Assembly: GCA_016342755.1 (NCBI GenBank)
Contig: JAEINS010000009.1
Coordinates: 1-64,000, forward strand
Direction: 5' to 3'
Origin: Melioribacteraceae bacterium
Lineage (GTDB): Bacteria > Bacteroidota > Ignavibacteria > Ignavibacteriales > Melioribacteraceae
DNA length: 64,000 nt
Position numbers and translations under genes: made by a program. This document shows positions 37,112 to 46,267 of the stretch, piece by piece. The notes beneath the pieces are model-generated. The model made no database searches, was not told the DNA's origin, and worked only from the letters and a program-made list of their open reading frames with translations. The number at the start of each line of letters is the position of its first letter. Positions within the stretch are counted from its first letter, which is position 1.

Positions 37112-37238
37112 TCAATTCACTCTTTTATTTTAGACCGCACAAAGTTAAGTATCTGTGTTGAGAATATCATCTTTCTTAGATAAATGGGAATGATTTTTTA
37201 TTTATCTTTGATATCAAAAAAAATGACTATTTAGATAA

Positions 37239-37856
37239 ATGATATATTACTTCGATTTAATAAGTGTTTTAGTCTGTTCTATTACAGGAGCACTTGCTTC
37301 TATGGATAAAAAAATAGACGGGTTCGGACTTTTTATAATTGGAACTGTCGCGGGTATTGGCGGCGGCACTGTGCGGGATATTATATTAGGCAGATTCCCG
37401 GTTTTCTGGATTTCCGATAATACTTATTTTATCTCAATTGCTATTGGAACTGTATGCGCGGTTATTTTTGCGAACACACTTCAAAGGAAAAAATACTCTT
37501 ACCTGCTTTTATTTTTGGACGCACTAGGACTTGCGATTTTTACCATTATTGGTGCTGACGCGGCAATTGAACTTGGCAAAACCAATCTGGTAATAATTAT
37601 TATGGCTATGACTACCGGAGTTGTTGGCGGTATGTTACGCGATATTTTGTGTAATGAGATTCCACTGATTTTAAGAAGGGAAATATACGCGCTTGCATCA
37701 ATAATAGGAGCAATAGTTTATATAATTCTGCTTAACACTCTTCCCTCAAAAGAATTTGCTGTTGTACTATCAATTTCAATTACTGCTGCAATAAGATTGT
37801 TGGCTATAAAGTATAAGTTATCACTTCCGCATTTTAGTCATCTGGTAAAAAAATAA
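37239..37856 (+). CDS. TRIC/UPF0126-family cation channel protein
   Basis: A 205-aa membrane protein with two glycine-rich repeats, GTVAGIGGGTVRDIILGRFPVFW and TGVVGGMLRDILCNEIPLIL, and about seven hydrophobic segments. These are the UPF0126 (YicG-like) duplicated domains now grouped with trimeric intracellular cation channels. The ATG of the next gene overlaps its stop (TAATG), so the two are coupled. Confidence 0.88.
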   Translation: MIYYFDLISVLVCSITGALASMDKKIDGFGLFIIGTVAGIGGGTVRDIILGRFPVFWISDNTYFISIAIGTVCAVIFANTLQRKKYSYLLLFLDALGLAIFTIIGADAAIELGKTNLVIIIMAMTTGVVGGMLRDILCNEIPLILRREIYALASIIGAIVYIILLNTLPSKEFAVVLSISITAAIRLLAIKYKLSLPHFSHLVKK

Positions 37857-38437
37857 TGTTAAAGTATGTAATTATAATATTGATCTCGTTTATTCTAAAT
37901 GCATGTTTTACACATCACCATATTCCAAAGGAAGAACTGGAACCTGAATTTCTTAATCCTGAGTTAGAATTTGATCAGGATAATTTTAAAGTGAGTTATA
38001 GAAAAAGCATTTATCATGAAAATCCGAATAAAATGATTGATAAAACAGAGTTAATAATTGGAACCGGGAACTTTGGGAAAGTCAGTTATAGTCCGTGTAA
38101 TTCAAGTATAAGCTTTAATAATAAGTGTGAGGAAAGTCTTTTTATTACTGAAACAGATTTACTTACTCTTTATAATGTTTTTATGAGATACGAACTATAT
38201 AATACAGAGTGGCAAATGAGAGAGTTTGTTTCTAATGGAGAAATATATGAAGAAGCTATTTTTGAACTTAATGGATTTGAATATATAATTCCTCCTTTTT
38301 TAGATAATAATTACATTGTTGCAGAAGAAGTGTTTACTTCCATTCGTGAGATTATTCCGGCCGGAACATGGATTAATATTAAAGAGGAAAAGAACAATTA
38401 TTATAAAAACAATCTGAATAGAAGGCTTAGATATTAA
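37856..38437 (+). CDS. Putative lipoprotein of unknown function
   Basis: A 193-aa protein with a lipoprotein signal: hydrophobic MLKYVIIILISFILNAC, with the lipobox Cys at 17, followed by FTHHHIP. The mature part has a short acidic run (ELEPEFLNPELEFDQD) and a beta-rich body with no motif I recognise. It overlaps the TRIC gene by one base and is one base from rsmE, so the three form one transcription unit. Confidence 0.72.
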   Translation: MLKYVIIILISFILNACFTHHHIPKEELEPEFLNPELEFDQDNFKVSYRKSIYHENPNKMIDKTELIIGTGNFGKVSYSPCNSSISFNNKCEESLFITETDLLTLYNVFMRYELYNTEWQMREFVSNGEIYEEAIFELNGFEYIIPPFLDNNYIVAEEVFTSIREIIPAGTWINIKEEKNNYYKNNLNRRLRY

Positions 38438-38438
38438 C

Positions 38439-39152
38439 ATGAATATGATTCTATTATTTAATTCCGATTTTATCGGGGAAAATAAAATTATTCTAAAAGA
38501 CAGGCGGTTTGAGCATATCTTAAATGTTCATAAAGCAAAACCCGGCGATACTCTAAAGATAGGATTATTAAATAACAAGCTGGGAACCGGAGTAATAACT
38601 TCACTTGATGATACATCGCTTACAATGAATACGGATTTAACTGAGACACCACCTGAACCGTTAAATTGTGCATTAGTATTAGCAATGCCGCGTCCGTTAA
38701 TGTTTAAGCGAATTTTAATGCACATCTGCACACTTGGTATAAAAGAGATTCACCTTCTTCATTCTAAAAGAGTTGAAAAAAGTTTTTGGGGAAGTCCGGT
38801 ATTAGAAGAAGATAATATTAACAATGAATTATACCTTGGACTTGAACAGGCTTGCGATACTATTTTGCCTAAAATTTTTATTCATAAACGTTTTAAAGAG
38901 TTTATTGAAACCACAGGAAAAGATTTAGCCTCTGATAATCGGGCTCTGATTGCTCATCCTGGATTTGACAATCAACAAACAGAATCCACAGCAGAAAATA
39001 CAGTTGCCGCAATTGGTCCGGAAGGTGGTTTTATTGATTATGAAATTGACAAATTTATTGAAACCGGTTTTATACCAGTAAATCTGGGCAGCAGAATACT
39101 TCGTGTTGAAACAGCAGTACCTGTAATGGTTTCTAAGATTATGAAGTTTTAA
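38439..39152 (+). CDS. rsmE: 16S rRNA (uracil1498-N3)-methyltransferase
   Basis: A 237-aa SPOUT methyltransferase that methylates U1498 of 16S rRNA. It has the N-terminal PUA-like part (FEHILNVHKAKPGDTLKIGL), ALAMPRPLMFKRILMHICTLGIKEIHLLHSKRVEK, and the SAM-binding knot AAIGPEGGFIDYEID ... LGSRILRVETAV. Length is normal. The last 14 bases overlap the end of the converging sensor kinase gene. Confidence 0.95.
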   Translation: MNMILLFNSDFIGENKIILKDRRFEHILNVHKAKPGDTLKIGLLNNKLGTGVITSLDDTSLTMNTDLTETPPEPLNCALVLAMPRPLMFKRILMHICTLGIKEIHLLHSKRVEKSFWGSPVLEEDNINNELYLGLEQACDTILPKIFIHKRFKEFIETTGKDLASDNRALIAHPGFDNQQTESTAENTVAAIGPEGGFIDYEIDKFIETGFIPVNLGSRILRVETAVPVMVSKIMKF

Positions 39153-42100
39153 TCTTTAATTTAACTGTAAAGGCTGAACCAAGATCCTTTTCACTATCTA
39201 ATGAAACATCCGCATTATTTAATTCACAATAATGTTTAACTAGCGCCAGACCCAGACCATTACCGTCAAAACTTCTTGTATATCCCTCGTCTTCCTGCCT
39301 AAACGGATTAAAAATAACTTCCTGATATTTTTTTGAAATTCCTATGCCGGTATCAATAATTTCAACAGATAAATATTCATCATCAATATTACTATAAATT
39401 ATTTTGATACTGCCTTTTCGTGTATATTTTATAGCGTTATCAAGAAGATTTGTAAATACCTGTGTTATAGAATACTCATCACACAATACTTTAAATGTTT
39501 TACTGGTTTTATTTTCTATTTCAAATGTAAAATCCGACTCATCTGTAAAAACTTTATATTCATTAAAAAGAGGAACTAATATTTTATTGTATATATCAAT
39601 AATTTCAAAATCTAATTTAATTGTTCCCGCTTTTATATCAGACATATTCAATATCTGATCAATTGTTCTTGTTAATCTTTTACCGCCGCTTTCAACAATA
39701 TCAAAACTATTTCTCGAATCTTCATTAAGCTTATCCTTAATATCTTCTCTGATAAAGCTAATAAAGTTCATAATTGTATTTACAGGTGTTCTAATTTCAT
39801 GTGACATTTGCGCTAAAAATTCGCTTTTGAGTTTATTTGATTTTTCCGCAGCTTCTTTGGCTTCCAAAAGTTTGCTTTGAACTTTTTTCTGTTCAGTAAT
39901 ATCTCTACAAATTCCAAGAATAGCTTTTACACCCTGATAATTAATAGCTGTAGCATTAATGCTTAAGTCTAACTCTGTGCCGTTTTTTGTTATTATCACA
40001 GCTTCAAGATCTTTAACGTCGTTGCCAGCCATAACTTCTCTATAATTTTGTATTAATTTCTTCGGCTCTTTTATAAGCTGTATTAACGAAAGAAATCTTA
40101 ACTCTTCTACTGAATATCCTAATAAATCGGAAGAACTCTGGTTTGCATCCAGAATATCAAATTTTTTAGCATCAAATAAAATTATTGGATTATGAGTATT
40201 TTTAAATAATCCTCTATAATCTTTCTCCGACTCTCTTAATTTTTTCTCATATTTAATTCTCTCTTCAATTCTCCTTTGAAGCAAATTATTCTTTTCCTTC
40301 ATCCTGTTCATTCTTAGTCTAAAAATAAAATAGACTAAATAGGAACATGATAAAATTACACCTAAATAAAATTGCCAGGTATTCCACCAGGGATTAAGAA
40401 TTGTAAACTCATATTCATCATCTTTAAGATTCCATATTCCGGCAAGGTTAGAAGCCTTAACAATAAATTTATATTTTCCCGGAGTAAGGCTTGTATAGGT
40501 TACTTCCGGCTTATTTGTTATAGGAGAAAAATCGTTATCAATTCCTTCTAACTTGTATTTAAACTTAACCTGAGTCGGATCTTTAAAACTAAGAGCTTCA
40601 AAATTAAACGTAATATGATTTTTACCATGCGGAAGTTCAAGATTTTTTGGCAGCTTTATATTTTCGGATATACCCTTACTATATAAACTTAAATCAGTTT
40701 TTTCGAAAAAAAGTTCAATATCTTTTATAAATACTTTTGGAGGATGATAATGTTCATCATCTTTCTGATTATTAACTCTTACAATCCCGTCTATTGTACC
40801 AAACCAAAGATTACCCTTTCTATCGTGCAAAACCGCGCCCTGATTACATTCAACTCCTAAAAAACCCTGATATCTGTGAAATGATAAAAGATAAATATCT
40901 TCAGTTTTATTAAATTGAGCTATGTTTAATTTATTTAAACCTTTATTTGTACCAATCCAGAGAAACCCGAGATCATCTTTTTGAATGAACATAATCGCGT
41001 TATCATTTAATCCATCTTCTATTGTTATCATTCTATAAGATTCTTCGATGTTACTATATGGATTAAATTTGATTAAACCTTTTTCAAACGTTCCCAGCCA
41101 TAAATTCCCTTCCAAATCCTGTTCTATATCCATTATAGTTCTGCGTTTCATCCAATTATAATTGGAAAAATCTTCAACTTTATTTCCCGATATTTTATTT
41201 AATCCTCTTGCCGTTCCAATCCAGAATTCACCTTTCATACCTTCAAGTATTGTGTAAACTTCATTTGATAACAATCCGTTTTCTTCATTAAAATGAAATA
41301 GTTTTTCATCCGTAATTTTATAAACACCGTCGTCGAGTCCGCAAATCCATAAGTTTTCTTCACTGTCTTTAAAGATAGAAGAAACGTCTTTCATTTTAAG
41401 ATTGAAATCATTCTTCTTTTTCTTAAAAGTAATACCGTCAAATTTTGTTAATCCTTTTTGTGCCCCGCTCCAAATATCGCCATGTTTATCCCTGCATACC
41501 GAATAAATCGATCCGCCCTTAATTCCTTCTAAATCTATATTTTTTATTTTATTATTTGTTAATAGTTTTAATCCTTCGCTTTCGGTACTTATAAAAATAT
41601 CACCATTTTTTTCCTCATAAAACGACCAGACTTCCTTAGGAAATCCATCTAATTTAGAATAACGTACCAGATTATCACCATAAAAAAATGTTAATCCCTG
41701 CTCAGTTCCAATCCATAAATTACCTTCTGAATCAGTCATTAAACAATTGATAATATCATTATTAATCCCTTCCGAGGTATTAAATATTTTACTGCCGCTC
41801 TCTTTATATTTAATAAGACCATTTAAACTTCCCAGCCATAAATTCTTTTTTTCATCTATTAATATTGAATAAACAGCACGCTCATTATTAATAGAGGTAT
41901 TAAAATTAGTAATTTTTCCATCAACCAGTTTATTAACACCTTTTTTGGTCCCAATAAATAAATCGTTATTATCGTCTAAAAATAAATCATATAAGTAGTT
42001 ATCATGTAAATTATCATCAGTTGTAAAAATTTCACTTTTACCATTGTCTATTTGTATTAAGCCGCTGTCCGAAGCAAGCCAGTACGAATCTTTTTCATAC

Positions 42101-42600
42101 TCAGCCATATCGCGAAAAGCTTTGTTCGAAAGAAGTGTATCATAAAAAAACGGTTTAAAGTTATCACCTTCTTTTACAAACAATCCTTTTTGAGTTCCAA
42201 CCCAGAGTACATTCTGAGAATCTTCAATAATAAAATGAATAATATTACTTCCTAAACTATCCGATAAATATTGAGGTGTGAACTTATCATTTTTAAAACT
42301 TACTAAACCGGCGTATGTACCAACCCATAAAGTATTATCATGCGAAACACACAGTGAATAAACATCATTTGCGGGCAGTCCGTCGCCAATATTGAAGTTC
42401 TCAAATGTTAGTCCGTTAAATCTGCTTAAACCGCCAATAGTAGCCACGTATATATACCCCAAACTGTCCTGTACAATTTCCGAGACATACGAATCGGGCA
42501 AACCATCTTTTATTAAATAGTTTCTAAAATTATATTGCTGAGCCGCTGTTTGGTATGCAAAAAATAAAACTACCAGAAAAATTTTTGAATATTTAGACAT
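39139..42600 (-). CDS. Giant propeller-sensor histidine kinase with PAS domain
   Basis: An 1153-aa sensor. A signal peptide (1-20) precedes about 650 residues of two-component-regulator propeller repeats (GLPDSYVSEIVQDSLGYIYVATIGGLSRFNG and ten or more like it, each with a W-[IL]-G-T pattern). Then come a Y_Y_Y domain (about 660-745), one membrane helix (about 750-770), a PAS domain (about 790-905), a HisKA domain with QMSHEIRTP (about 930-990) and an HATPase domain (NLLDNAIKYT, IDTGIGIS, GNGLGLALVKHY). There is no receiver or AraC output domain, unlike many Bacteroidota hybrid regulators, and no response regulator beside it. It is expected to sense a ligand in the periplasm. Confidence 0.92.
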   Translation of the reverse strand: MSKYSKIFLVVLFFAYQTAAQQYNFRNYLIKDGLPDSYVSEIVQDSLGYIYVATIGGLSRFNGLTFENFNIGDGLPANDVYSLCVSHDNTLWVGTYAGLVSFKNDKFTPQYLSDSLGSNIIHFIIEDSQNVLWVGTQKGLFVKEGDNFKPFFYDTLLSNKAFRDMAEYEKDSYWLASDSGLIQIDNGKSEIFTTDDNLHDNYLYDLFLDDNNDLFIGTKKGVNKLVDGKITNFNTSINNERAVYSILIDEKKNLWLGSLNGLIKYKESGSKIFNTSEGINNDIINCLMTDSEGNLWIGTEQGLTFFYGDNLVRYSKLDGFPKEVWSFYEEKNGDIFISTESEGLKLLTNNKIKNIDLEGIKGGSIYSVCRDKHGDIWSGAQKGLTKFDGITFKKKKNDFNLKMKDVSSIFKDSEENLWICGLDDGVYKITDEKLFHFNEENGLLSNEVYTILEGMKGEFWIGTARGLNKISGNKVEDFSNYNWMKRRTIMDIEQDLEGNLWLGTFEKGLIKFNPYSNIEESYRMITIEDGLNDNAIMFIQKDDLGFLWIGTNKGLNKLNIAQFNKTEDIYLLSFHRYQGFLGVECNQGAVLHDRKGNLWFGTIDGIVRVNNQKDDEHYHPPKVFIKDIELFFEKTDLSLYSKGISENIKLPKNLELPHGKNHITFNFEALSFKDPTQVKFKYKLEGIDNDFSPITNKPEVTYTSLTPGKYKFIVKASNLAGIWNLKDDEYEFTILNPWWNTWQFYLGVILSCSYLVYFIFRLRMNRMKEKNNLLQRRIEERIKYEKKLRESEKDYRGLFKNTHNPIILFDAKKFDILDANQSSSDLLGYSVEELRFLSLIQLIKEPKKLIQNYREVMAGNDVKDLEAVIITKNGTELDLSINATAINYQGVKAILGICRDITEQKKVQSKLLEAKEAAEKSNKLKSEFLAQMSHEIRTPVNTIMNFISFIREDIKDKLNEDSRNSFDIVESGGKRLTRTIDQILNMSDIKAGTIKLDFEIIDIYNKILVPLFNEYKVFTDESDFTFEIENKTSKTFKVLCDEYSITQVFTNLLDNAIKYTRKGSIKIIYSNIDDEYLSVEIIDTGIGISKKYQEVIFNPFRQEDEGYTRSFDGNGLGLALVKHYCELNNADVSLDSEKDLGSAFTVKLKIKTS

Positions 42601-42729
42601 TAAGAACTACAAACTCCACTGATAATTATTTTGTGAATTAAATATAATAATTTTTTAAGTTTCTTATTCCCAATAATAATAGAAGCAGAAATATTTAACT
42701 CTCTGCTCCACATTTGCTGAATGTAAATA

Positions 42730-43620
42730 ATGCCAAATACAATCGCACATATCGGACTTCATGGAATTACAAGCAGAGCATTAATAAAAAACTCTGACTT
42801 TAAGTGGATTTATTTAGCATGTTTAATACCCGATATACCCTGGATTTTGCAACGGCTGCTTATAACATTTTCCGGTTTTAATCCTTTTGATATTAGAATT
42901 TACACCATGATACAGGCATCTTTATTTTTATGCTTAACTCTTTCAGCTTTATTTTCTTTTTTTTCCTCTAATTCAAAAAAAACATTTGCAATTCTTGTTT
43001 TAGGATCACTTCTTCATTTACTGCTGGATGCAGCCCAATATAAATGGGCAAACGGAGTTCACCTTTTTGCCCCTTTTAGCTGGGAATTAACCAACTACGG
43101 ATTTTTCTGGCCAAATGATTTTGTTACTGTTTCACTTACTTTATTTGGTTTAGGTTACTATATATTTTATTGGAAGAAGTATAAACTTTATGAATTTGAT
43201 TTGTTTATAACAAAGAAAAAAATACAAGGTATTATTTTCTTTGCTGTTTTATATTTAACACTTCCGCTTTTCTTCATGAATTCTCCCATCGAAGCTGATA
43301 ATCATTTTATTAAAACTTTTTTAGAGAAAGAGAACCGTGTTGGAAAATATATTGAAATTGACCGCTGCGGTTATAATCCGGTTACTAATACACTTATAAA
43401 TTTTACAAACGAAGATTTTATTGCAGAAGGTTTAGATCTGAAAGAATATACGTCTTTATCAATAAAAGGATTTTTTGTTGATTCGCATACAATTAAAATT
43501 CTCGAATATCATGTAAATAATCAAATGCTGCGCGATTTTTCTTCGATACTTGGAATATTATTGCTTATACTTATCTGGATAAAATCATTTTGGGATAAAC
43601 TGAAAAGGAGAACAACATGA
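42730..43620 (+). CDS. Membrane-bound metal-dependent hydrolase-like protein
   Basis: A 296-aa membrane protein with about six hydrophobic segments. MPNTIAHIGLH at the start, LIPDIPW (Asp35), GSLLHLLLDAAQ (His96 and Asp100) and GVHLFAPFSWE are typical of the DUF457/YdjM-type inner-membrane hydrolase family. The region after residue 195 is soluble and unique. It overlaps the saccharopine-dehydrogenase-like gene by 4 bases (ATGA). The reaction is unknown. Confidence 0.75.
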   Translation: MPNTIAHIGLHGITSRALIKNSDFKWIYLACLIPDIPWILQRLLITFSGFNPFDIRIYTMIQASLFLCLTLSALFSFFSSNSKKTFAILVLGSLLHLLLDAAQYKWANGVHLFAPFSWELTNYGFFWPNDFVTVSLTLFGLGYYIFYWKKYKLYEFDLFITKKKIQGIIFFAVLYLTLPLFFMNSPIEADNHFIKTFLEKENRVGKYIEIDRCGYNPVTNTLINFTNEDFIAEGLDLKEYTSLSIKGFFVDSHTIKILEYHVNNQMLRDFSSILGILLLILIWIKSFWDKLKRRTT

Positions 43621-44753
43621 AAATTGTAGTTTTAGGAGCCGGACTTGTTGGGAGTCCGATGGCTATTGACCTTGCCAAAGATGAAAACTTTGATGTTTTA
43701 GTTGCCGATAAAAATGCTTCAGCTTTAAAAAAACTGGAACAGAATTATGGAATAAAAACAATTAAAAAAGATCTTAGATCAGAAAATAATGTTTCTGAAA
43801 TAATTTCTGATGCTGATTATGTTATAAACGCTGTTCCCGGATTTATGGGCTATGAAACTTTACAAACTATTATTAAAAATGGCAAAGATGTTGTTGATAT
43901 TTCCTTTTTCGCTGAAGATCCTTTTCAACTTGATAAATTAGCAAAGGAAAAAGGTGTTATAGCAATTATGGATTGCGGTGTGGCTCCTGGTATGAGCAAC
44001 ATTCTAACTGGTTATGTTCATAACATACTTGATAAAACTGAGCTTGCTTTAACCTATGTTGGCGGACTACCAGAAAAACGTGAATGGCCCTATGAATACA
44101 AAGCTGTTTTTTCACCTATAGATGTAATTGAAGAATATACAAGACCTGCCAGAATTGTTGAAAATGGAGAACTTGTTATAAGACCGGCACTTTCCGAACC
44201 CGAGCTTTTAAACTTTCCACAAATTGGAACTCTTGAAGCTTTTAATAGCGACGGTCTCCGTTCGTTAGCCAAAACAATCGATTGTCCGAATATGAAAGAA
44301 AAAACACTTCGTTATATGGGGCATATTGATAAAATGAAAGTTCTGCGTGATACCGGATTTTTTAGCTATGATGAAATAGAAGTTAATGGAAAAATGATAA
44401 AACCAATTGACCTGACAACCAGGCTCCTTTTTCCGAAATGGAAATTAGAGGAAGGTGAAGTTGATATAACTGTTATGCAGATAATTGTTGAAGGAATTAA
44501 AGCCGGTAAAAAGTTAAGATATGTTTACGATCTTTATGATAAATATAATGAAAAATCTAAAATACACTCTATGGCCAGAACAACCGGCTATACAGCAACT
44601 ATGGCGGTAAGAATGCTTGCCAAAGGGCTTTATAAAGATGTTGGTTTATCAGTTCCAGAATATATTGGCAAATATCCTAACTGTGTTGAGTTTTTACTTT
44701 CAGGATTAAGAGAACGTGGAGTTGTTTACAAAGAAACTATTGAGGAAAAATAA
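43617..44753 (+). CDS. Saccharopine dehydrogenase-family protein
   Basis: A 378-aa NAD(P)-dependent enzyme. The Rossmann motif is VVLGAGLVGSPMAIDLA (4-20). DADYVINAVPGFMGYETLQTIIKNGKDVVDISFF and MDCGVAPGMSNIL are characteristic of saccharopine dehydrogenase-like proteins (lysine/carboxynorspermidine dehydrogenase group). The C-terminal domain ends with TGYTATMAVRMLAKGLY. It starts in the stop codon region of the preceding gene with good AAAAGGAG spacing. The exact substrate (lysine degradation or polyamine synthesis) is undecided. Confidence 0.85.
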   Translation: MKIVVLGAGLVGSPMAIDLAKDENFDVLVADKNASALKKLEQNYGIKTIKKDLRSENNVSEIISDADYVINAVPGFMGYETLQTIIKNGKDVVDISFFAEDPFQLDKLAKEKGVIAIMDCGVAPGMSNILTGYVHNILDKTELALTYVGGLPEKREWPYEYKAVFSPIDVIEEYTRPARIVENGELVIRPALSEPELLNFPQIGTLEAFNSDGLRSLAKTIDCPNMKEKTLRYMGHIDKMKVLRDTGFFSYDEIEVNGKMIKPIDLTTRLLFPKWKLEEGEVDITVMQIIVEGIKAGKKLRYVYDLYDKYNEKSKIHSMARTTGYTATMAVRMLAKGLYKDVGLSVPEYIGKYPNCVEFLLSGLRERGVVYKETIEEK

Positions 44754-44793
44754 TCGAAAAACATTCTCTCCCTATGAATGTACATTTTTTTTA

Positions 44794-44825
44794 GTAGGGT
44801 CAGGACCTCAGTCCTTGACCCATTT
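44794..44825 (+). repeat. REP-like GTAG hairpin, copy 1
   Basis: GTAG is followed by an imperfect palindrome, GGTCAGGAC, a CTCA loop and GTCCTTGACC, with one bulged T. An identical 32-base copy lies at 45455-45486 and an inverted, diverged copy at 45158-45185. A T-run precedes both direct copies. A GTAG tetranucleotide at the foot of a hairpin is the hallmark of REP elements processed by REP-associated tyrosine transposases. Confidence 0.7.
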
Positions 44826-44827
44826 AT

Positions 44828-44974
44828 GTCCTCGGAGGATCTTGGATTTTAACACTTGAGGATAAGTCGATAACGGTTAATAAAGATAATCTAGTTTTTG
44901 CACCACCAAATTCTGAACGAAAATGGGAAAATAATTTTGATAAAACTTTAAAGGTTCTTGTAATAAAAAAATAG
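44828..44974 (+). pseudogene. Cupin-like C-terminal remnant
   Basis: An open stretch of 48 codons without a start translates to GGSWILTLEDKSITVNKDN, then LVFAPPNSERKWENN and LKVLVIKK, ending in TAG. The pattern of short strands with P-P-N and a final LVI strand looks like the second half of a cupin barrel. The front is replaced by the REP-like repeat, so it is probably a truncated remnant. Recognition is by pattern only. Confidence 0.35.
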
Positions 44975-44976
44975 AG

Positions 44977-45150
44977 ATGTTATACATGTCCGATCTGTGG
45001 AACGACTTTAAGGTTAATTATATACATAACAATCCGGTAAAGAAGAATCTGGTGGCAGAAGATCACCTTTGGGAATATTCTAGTGCAAAGTTTTATAGGT
45101 TTGATGTTGAAGGAACAGTTAAGGTTACTAATGCCGGAGCAATTGTTTAG
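44977..45150 (+). pseudogene. Remnant of a REP-associated tyrosine transposase (TnpA-REP/Y1)
   Basis: A 57-codon frame carrying YIHNNPVKKNLVAEDHLWEY followed by SSAKFY, the well-conserved C-terminal block of REP-associated transposases (IS200-like Y1 HUH family). The N-terminal part with the HUH metal site and catalytic Tyr is missing. It starts three bases after the cupin remnant and lies between REP-like hairpins on both sides, as expected for a decayed RAYT locus. Inactive as a transposase. Confidence 0.7.
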
Positions 45151-45157
45151 CGAAAAC

Positions 45158-45185
45158 GCGCCAAGGACTGAGATCCTGACGCTAC
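45158..45185 (-). repeat. REP-like GTAG hairpin, inverted and diverged copy
   Basis: On the minus strand this reads GTAG-GCGTC... with the same layout as the copies at 44794 and 45455. The outer stem differs at several positions but pairing is kept (GGGTC/GACCC becomes GCGTC/GGCGC), that is, compensatory change. Confidence 0.6.
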
Positions 45186-45289
45186 AGAAAAATTAAGCCT
45201 CCGGTTTGGTTTATGCCATACACATCCCACTTGTTTGTTATTTTCTTTTTTGTCTGGCCTCAAATATTTCGCGTTAAGAAAAATACTCT

Positions 45290-45365
45290 TCGGAGATGAT
45301 AAGAGAAAAATGTTGTCTGAGTCTCGACTTCTTTTGTGTCGGGACGAGTTTATTTTTCTCAATCG
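45290..45365. repeat. Imperfect inverted repeat near the REP cluster
   Basis: Outer arms GAGAAAAAT / ATTTTTCTC enclose inner GTCTCGAC / GTCGGGAC. It is a degenerate foldback within the transposase-remnant region. The boundaries are approximate. Confidence 0.35.
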
Positions 45366-45454
45366 TAGAAGATTATTTTTTAGCTAAATATTTGTAGCCT
45401 TGATTTTTTCGTTCTTTTGTATCAAGACAAAAGAACATCTACAACATTTTTTTC

Positions 45455-45486
45455 GTAGGGTCAGGACCTCAGTCCTTGACCCATTT
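45455..45486 (+). repeat. REP-like GTAG hairpin, copy 3
   Basis: Identical over 32 bases to the copy at 44794-44825 and in the same orientation, preceded by a T-run as well. It ends a few bases before the stop codon of the converging 217-aa gene. Confidence 0.7.
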
Positions 45487-45494
45487 TTACACTC

Positions 45495-46148
45495 TTAAGA
45501 CTTCTCAAATATTCCCAACTTTTCTAACCATTGTGGCTGGTCTTCCAAGGCAATTCTAACAACTACTTCTAATTCTTCAAGCATATCATCCATTTCATCA
45601 ATTTTAGCATCACGGACTTTTGTGGCTGCTTGTGCATCACCAATTTCTTTAGATTGTATTTCCGTAGCCTTAACAAGATCATCAACCAATGTTTTTCCGG
45701 CTGTTAATTTTTCATCAGTTATTCCAAACCGTGTAAGTTTTGATTTCAATTCATCATATGCCAATAAATTATTGTAGAATGAACTTGCCTGACCAATCCA
45801 CCCAGTTAAACTTTGTTTTCTCCTTCCATTTAATTCCAAGGCATTATCAGCTTGCGGATCTTTTTTAAAAACAAGCCGTGCTAATTTTAACATCATTGAA
45901 TATTCTTTGTTAGCCTCTGCCCATTCTTTTTCAACATTTTGGGTAGCTGCATATTGCTCGCCATATTCTTTCTTCTGTTTAAGATCTAACTCTTTTACAG
46001 AATCAATTATGGTTTTGCATTCGCCTAACTTTTCCGTTGTATAGCCAAATGGTTCCACAAAAACCCTAATATCGCTAAATTCTAAAAGGTTATTTACAAT
46101 TGTTTCTCCAGCACGAATTTTTTCACTAATACTTAATTTCTTGTTCAT
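45495..46148 (-). CDS. Internally duplicated helical protein, function unknown
   Basis: A 217-aa cytoplasmic-looking helical protein of no family I can name. It consists of two similar halves: the stretch FVEPFGYTTEKLGECKTIID (about 30-49) matches LTRFGITDEKLTAGKTLVDD (about 137-156), and each is followed by 20 residues ending in AATQN or AATKV and a long amphipathic helix. The pattern of two helical hairpins suggests a four-helix-bundle pair. The start has an AAGGAG site. It lies between REP-like elements and tandem repeats, in an accessory region. Confidence 0.7.
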   Translation of the reverse strand: MNKKLSISEKIRAGETIVNNLLEFSDIRVFVEPFGYTTEKLGECKTIIDSVKELDLKQKKEYGEQYAATQNVEKEWAEANKEYSMMLKLARLVFKKDPQADNALELNGRRKQSLTGWIGQASSFYNNLLAYDELKSKLTRFGITDEKLTAGKTLVDDLVKATEIQSKEIGDAQAATKVRDAKIDEMDDMLEELEVVVRIALEDQPQWLEKLGIFEKS

Positions 46149-46267
46149 TTAAACGCTCCTTTTTAATGAATTTTTCTAGAATTTGATTAATATATCCCCA
46201 TATTTAATAAATCAAGTCTCTTTTACTTCAATTATATCAAGAATTGCAAGAAAATACGGCATTTTGT

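Noticed and set aside
45147-45362. 71-codon minus-strand frame as a gene
   Set aside because: It overlaps the REP-like inverted copy and the transposase remnant, and the translation resembles no protein.
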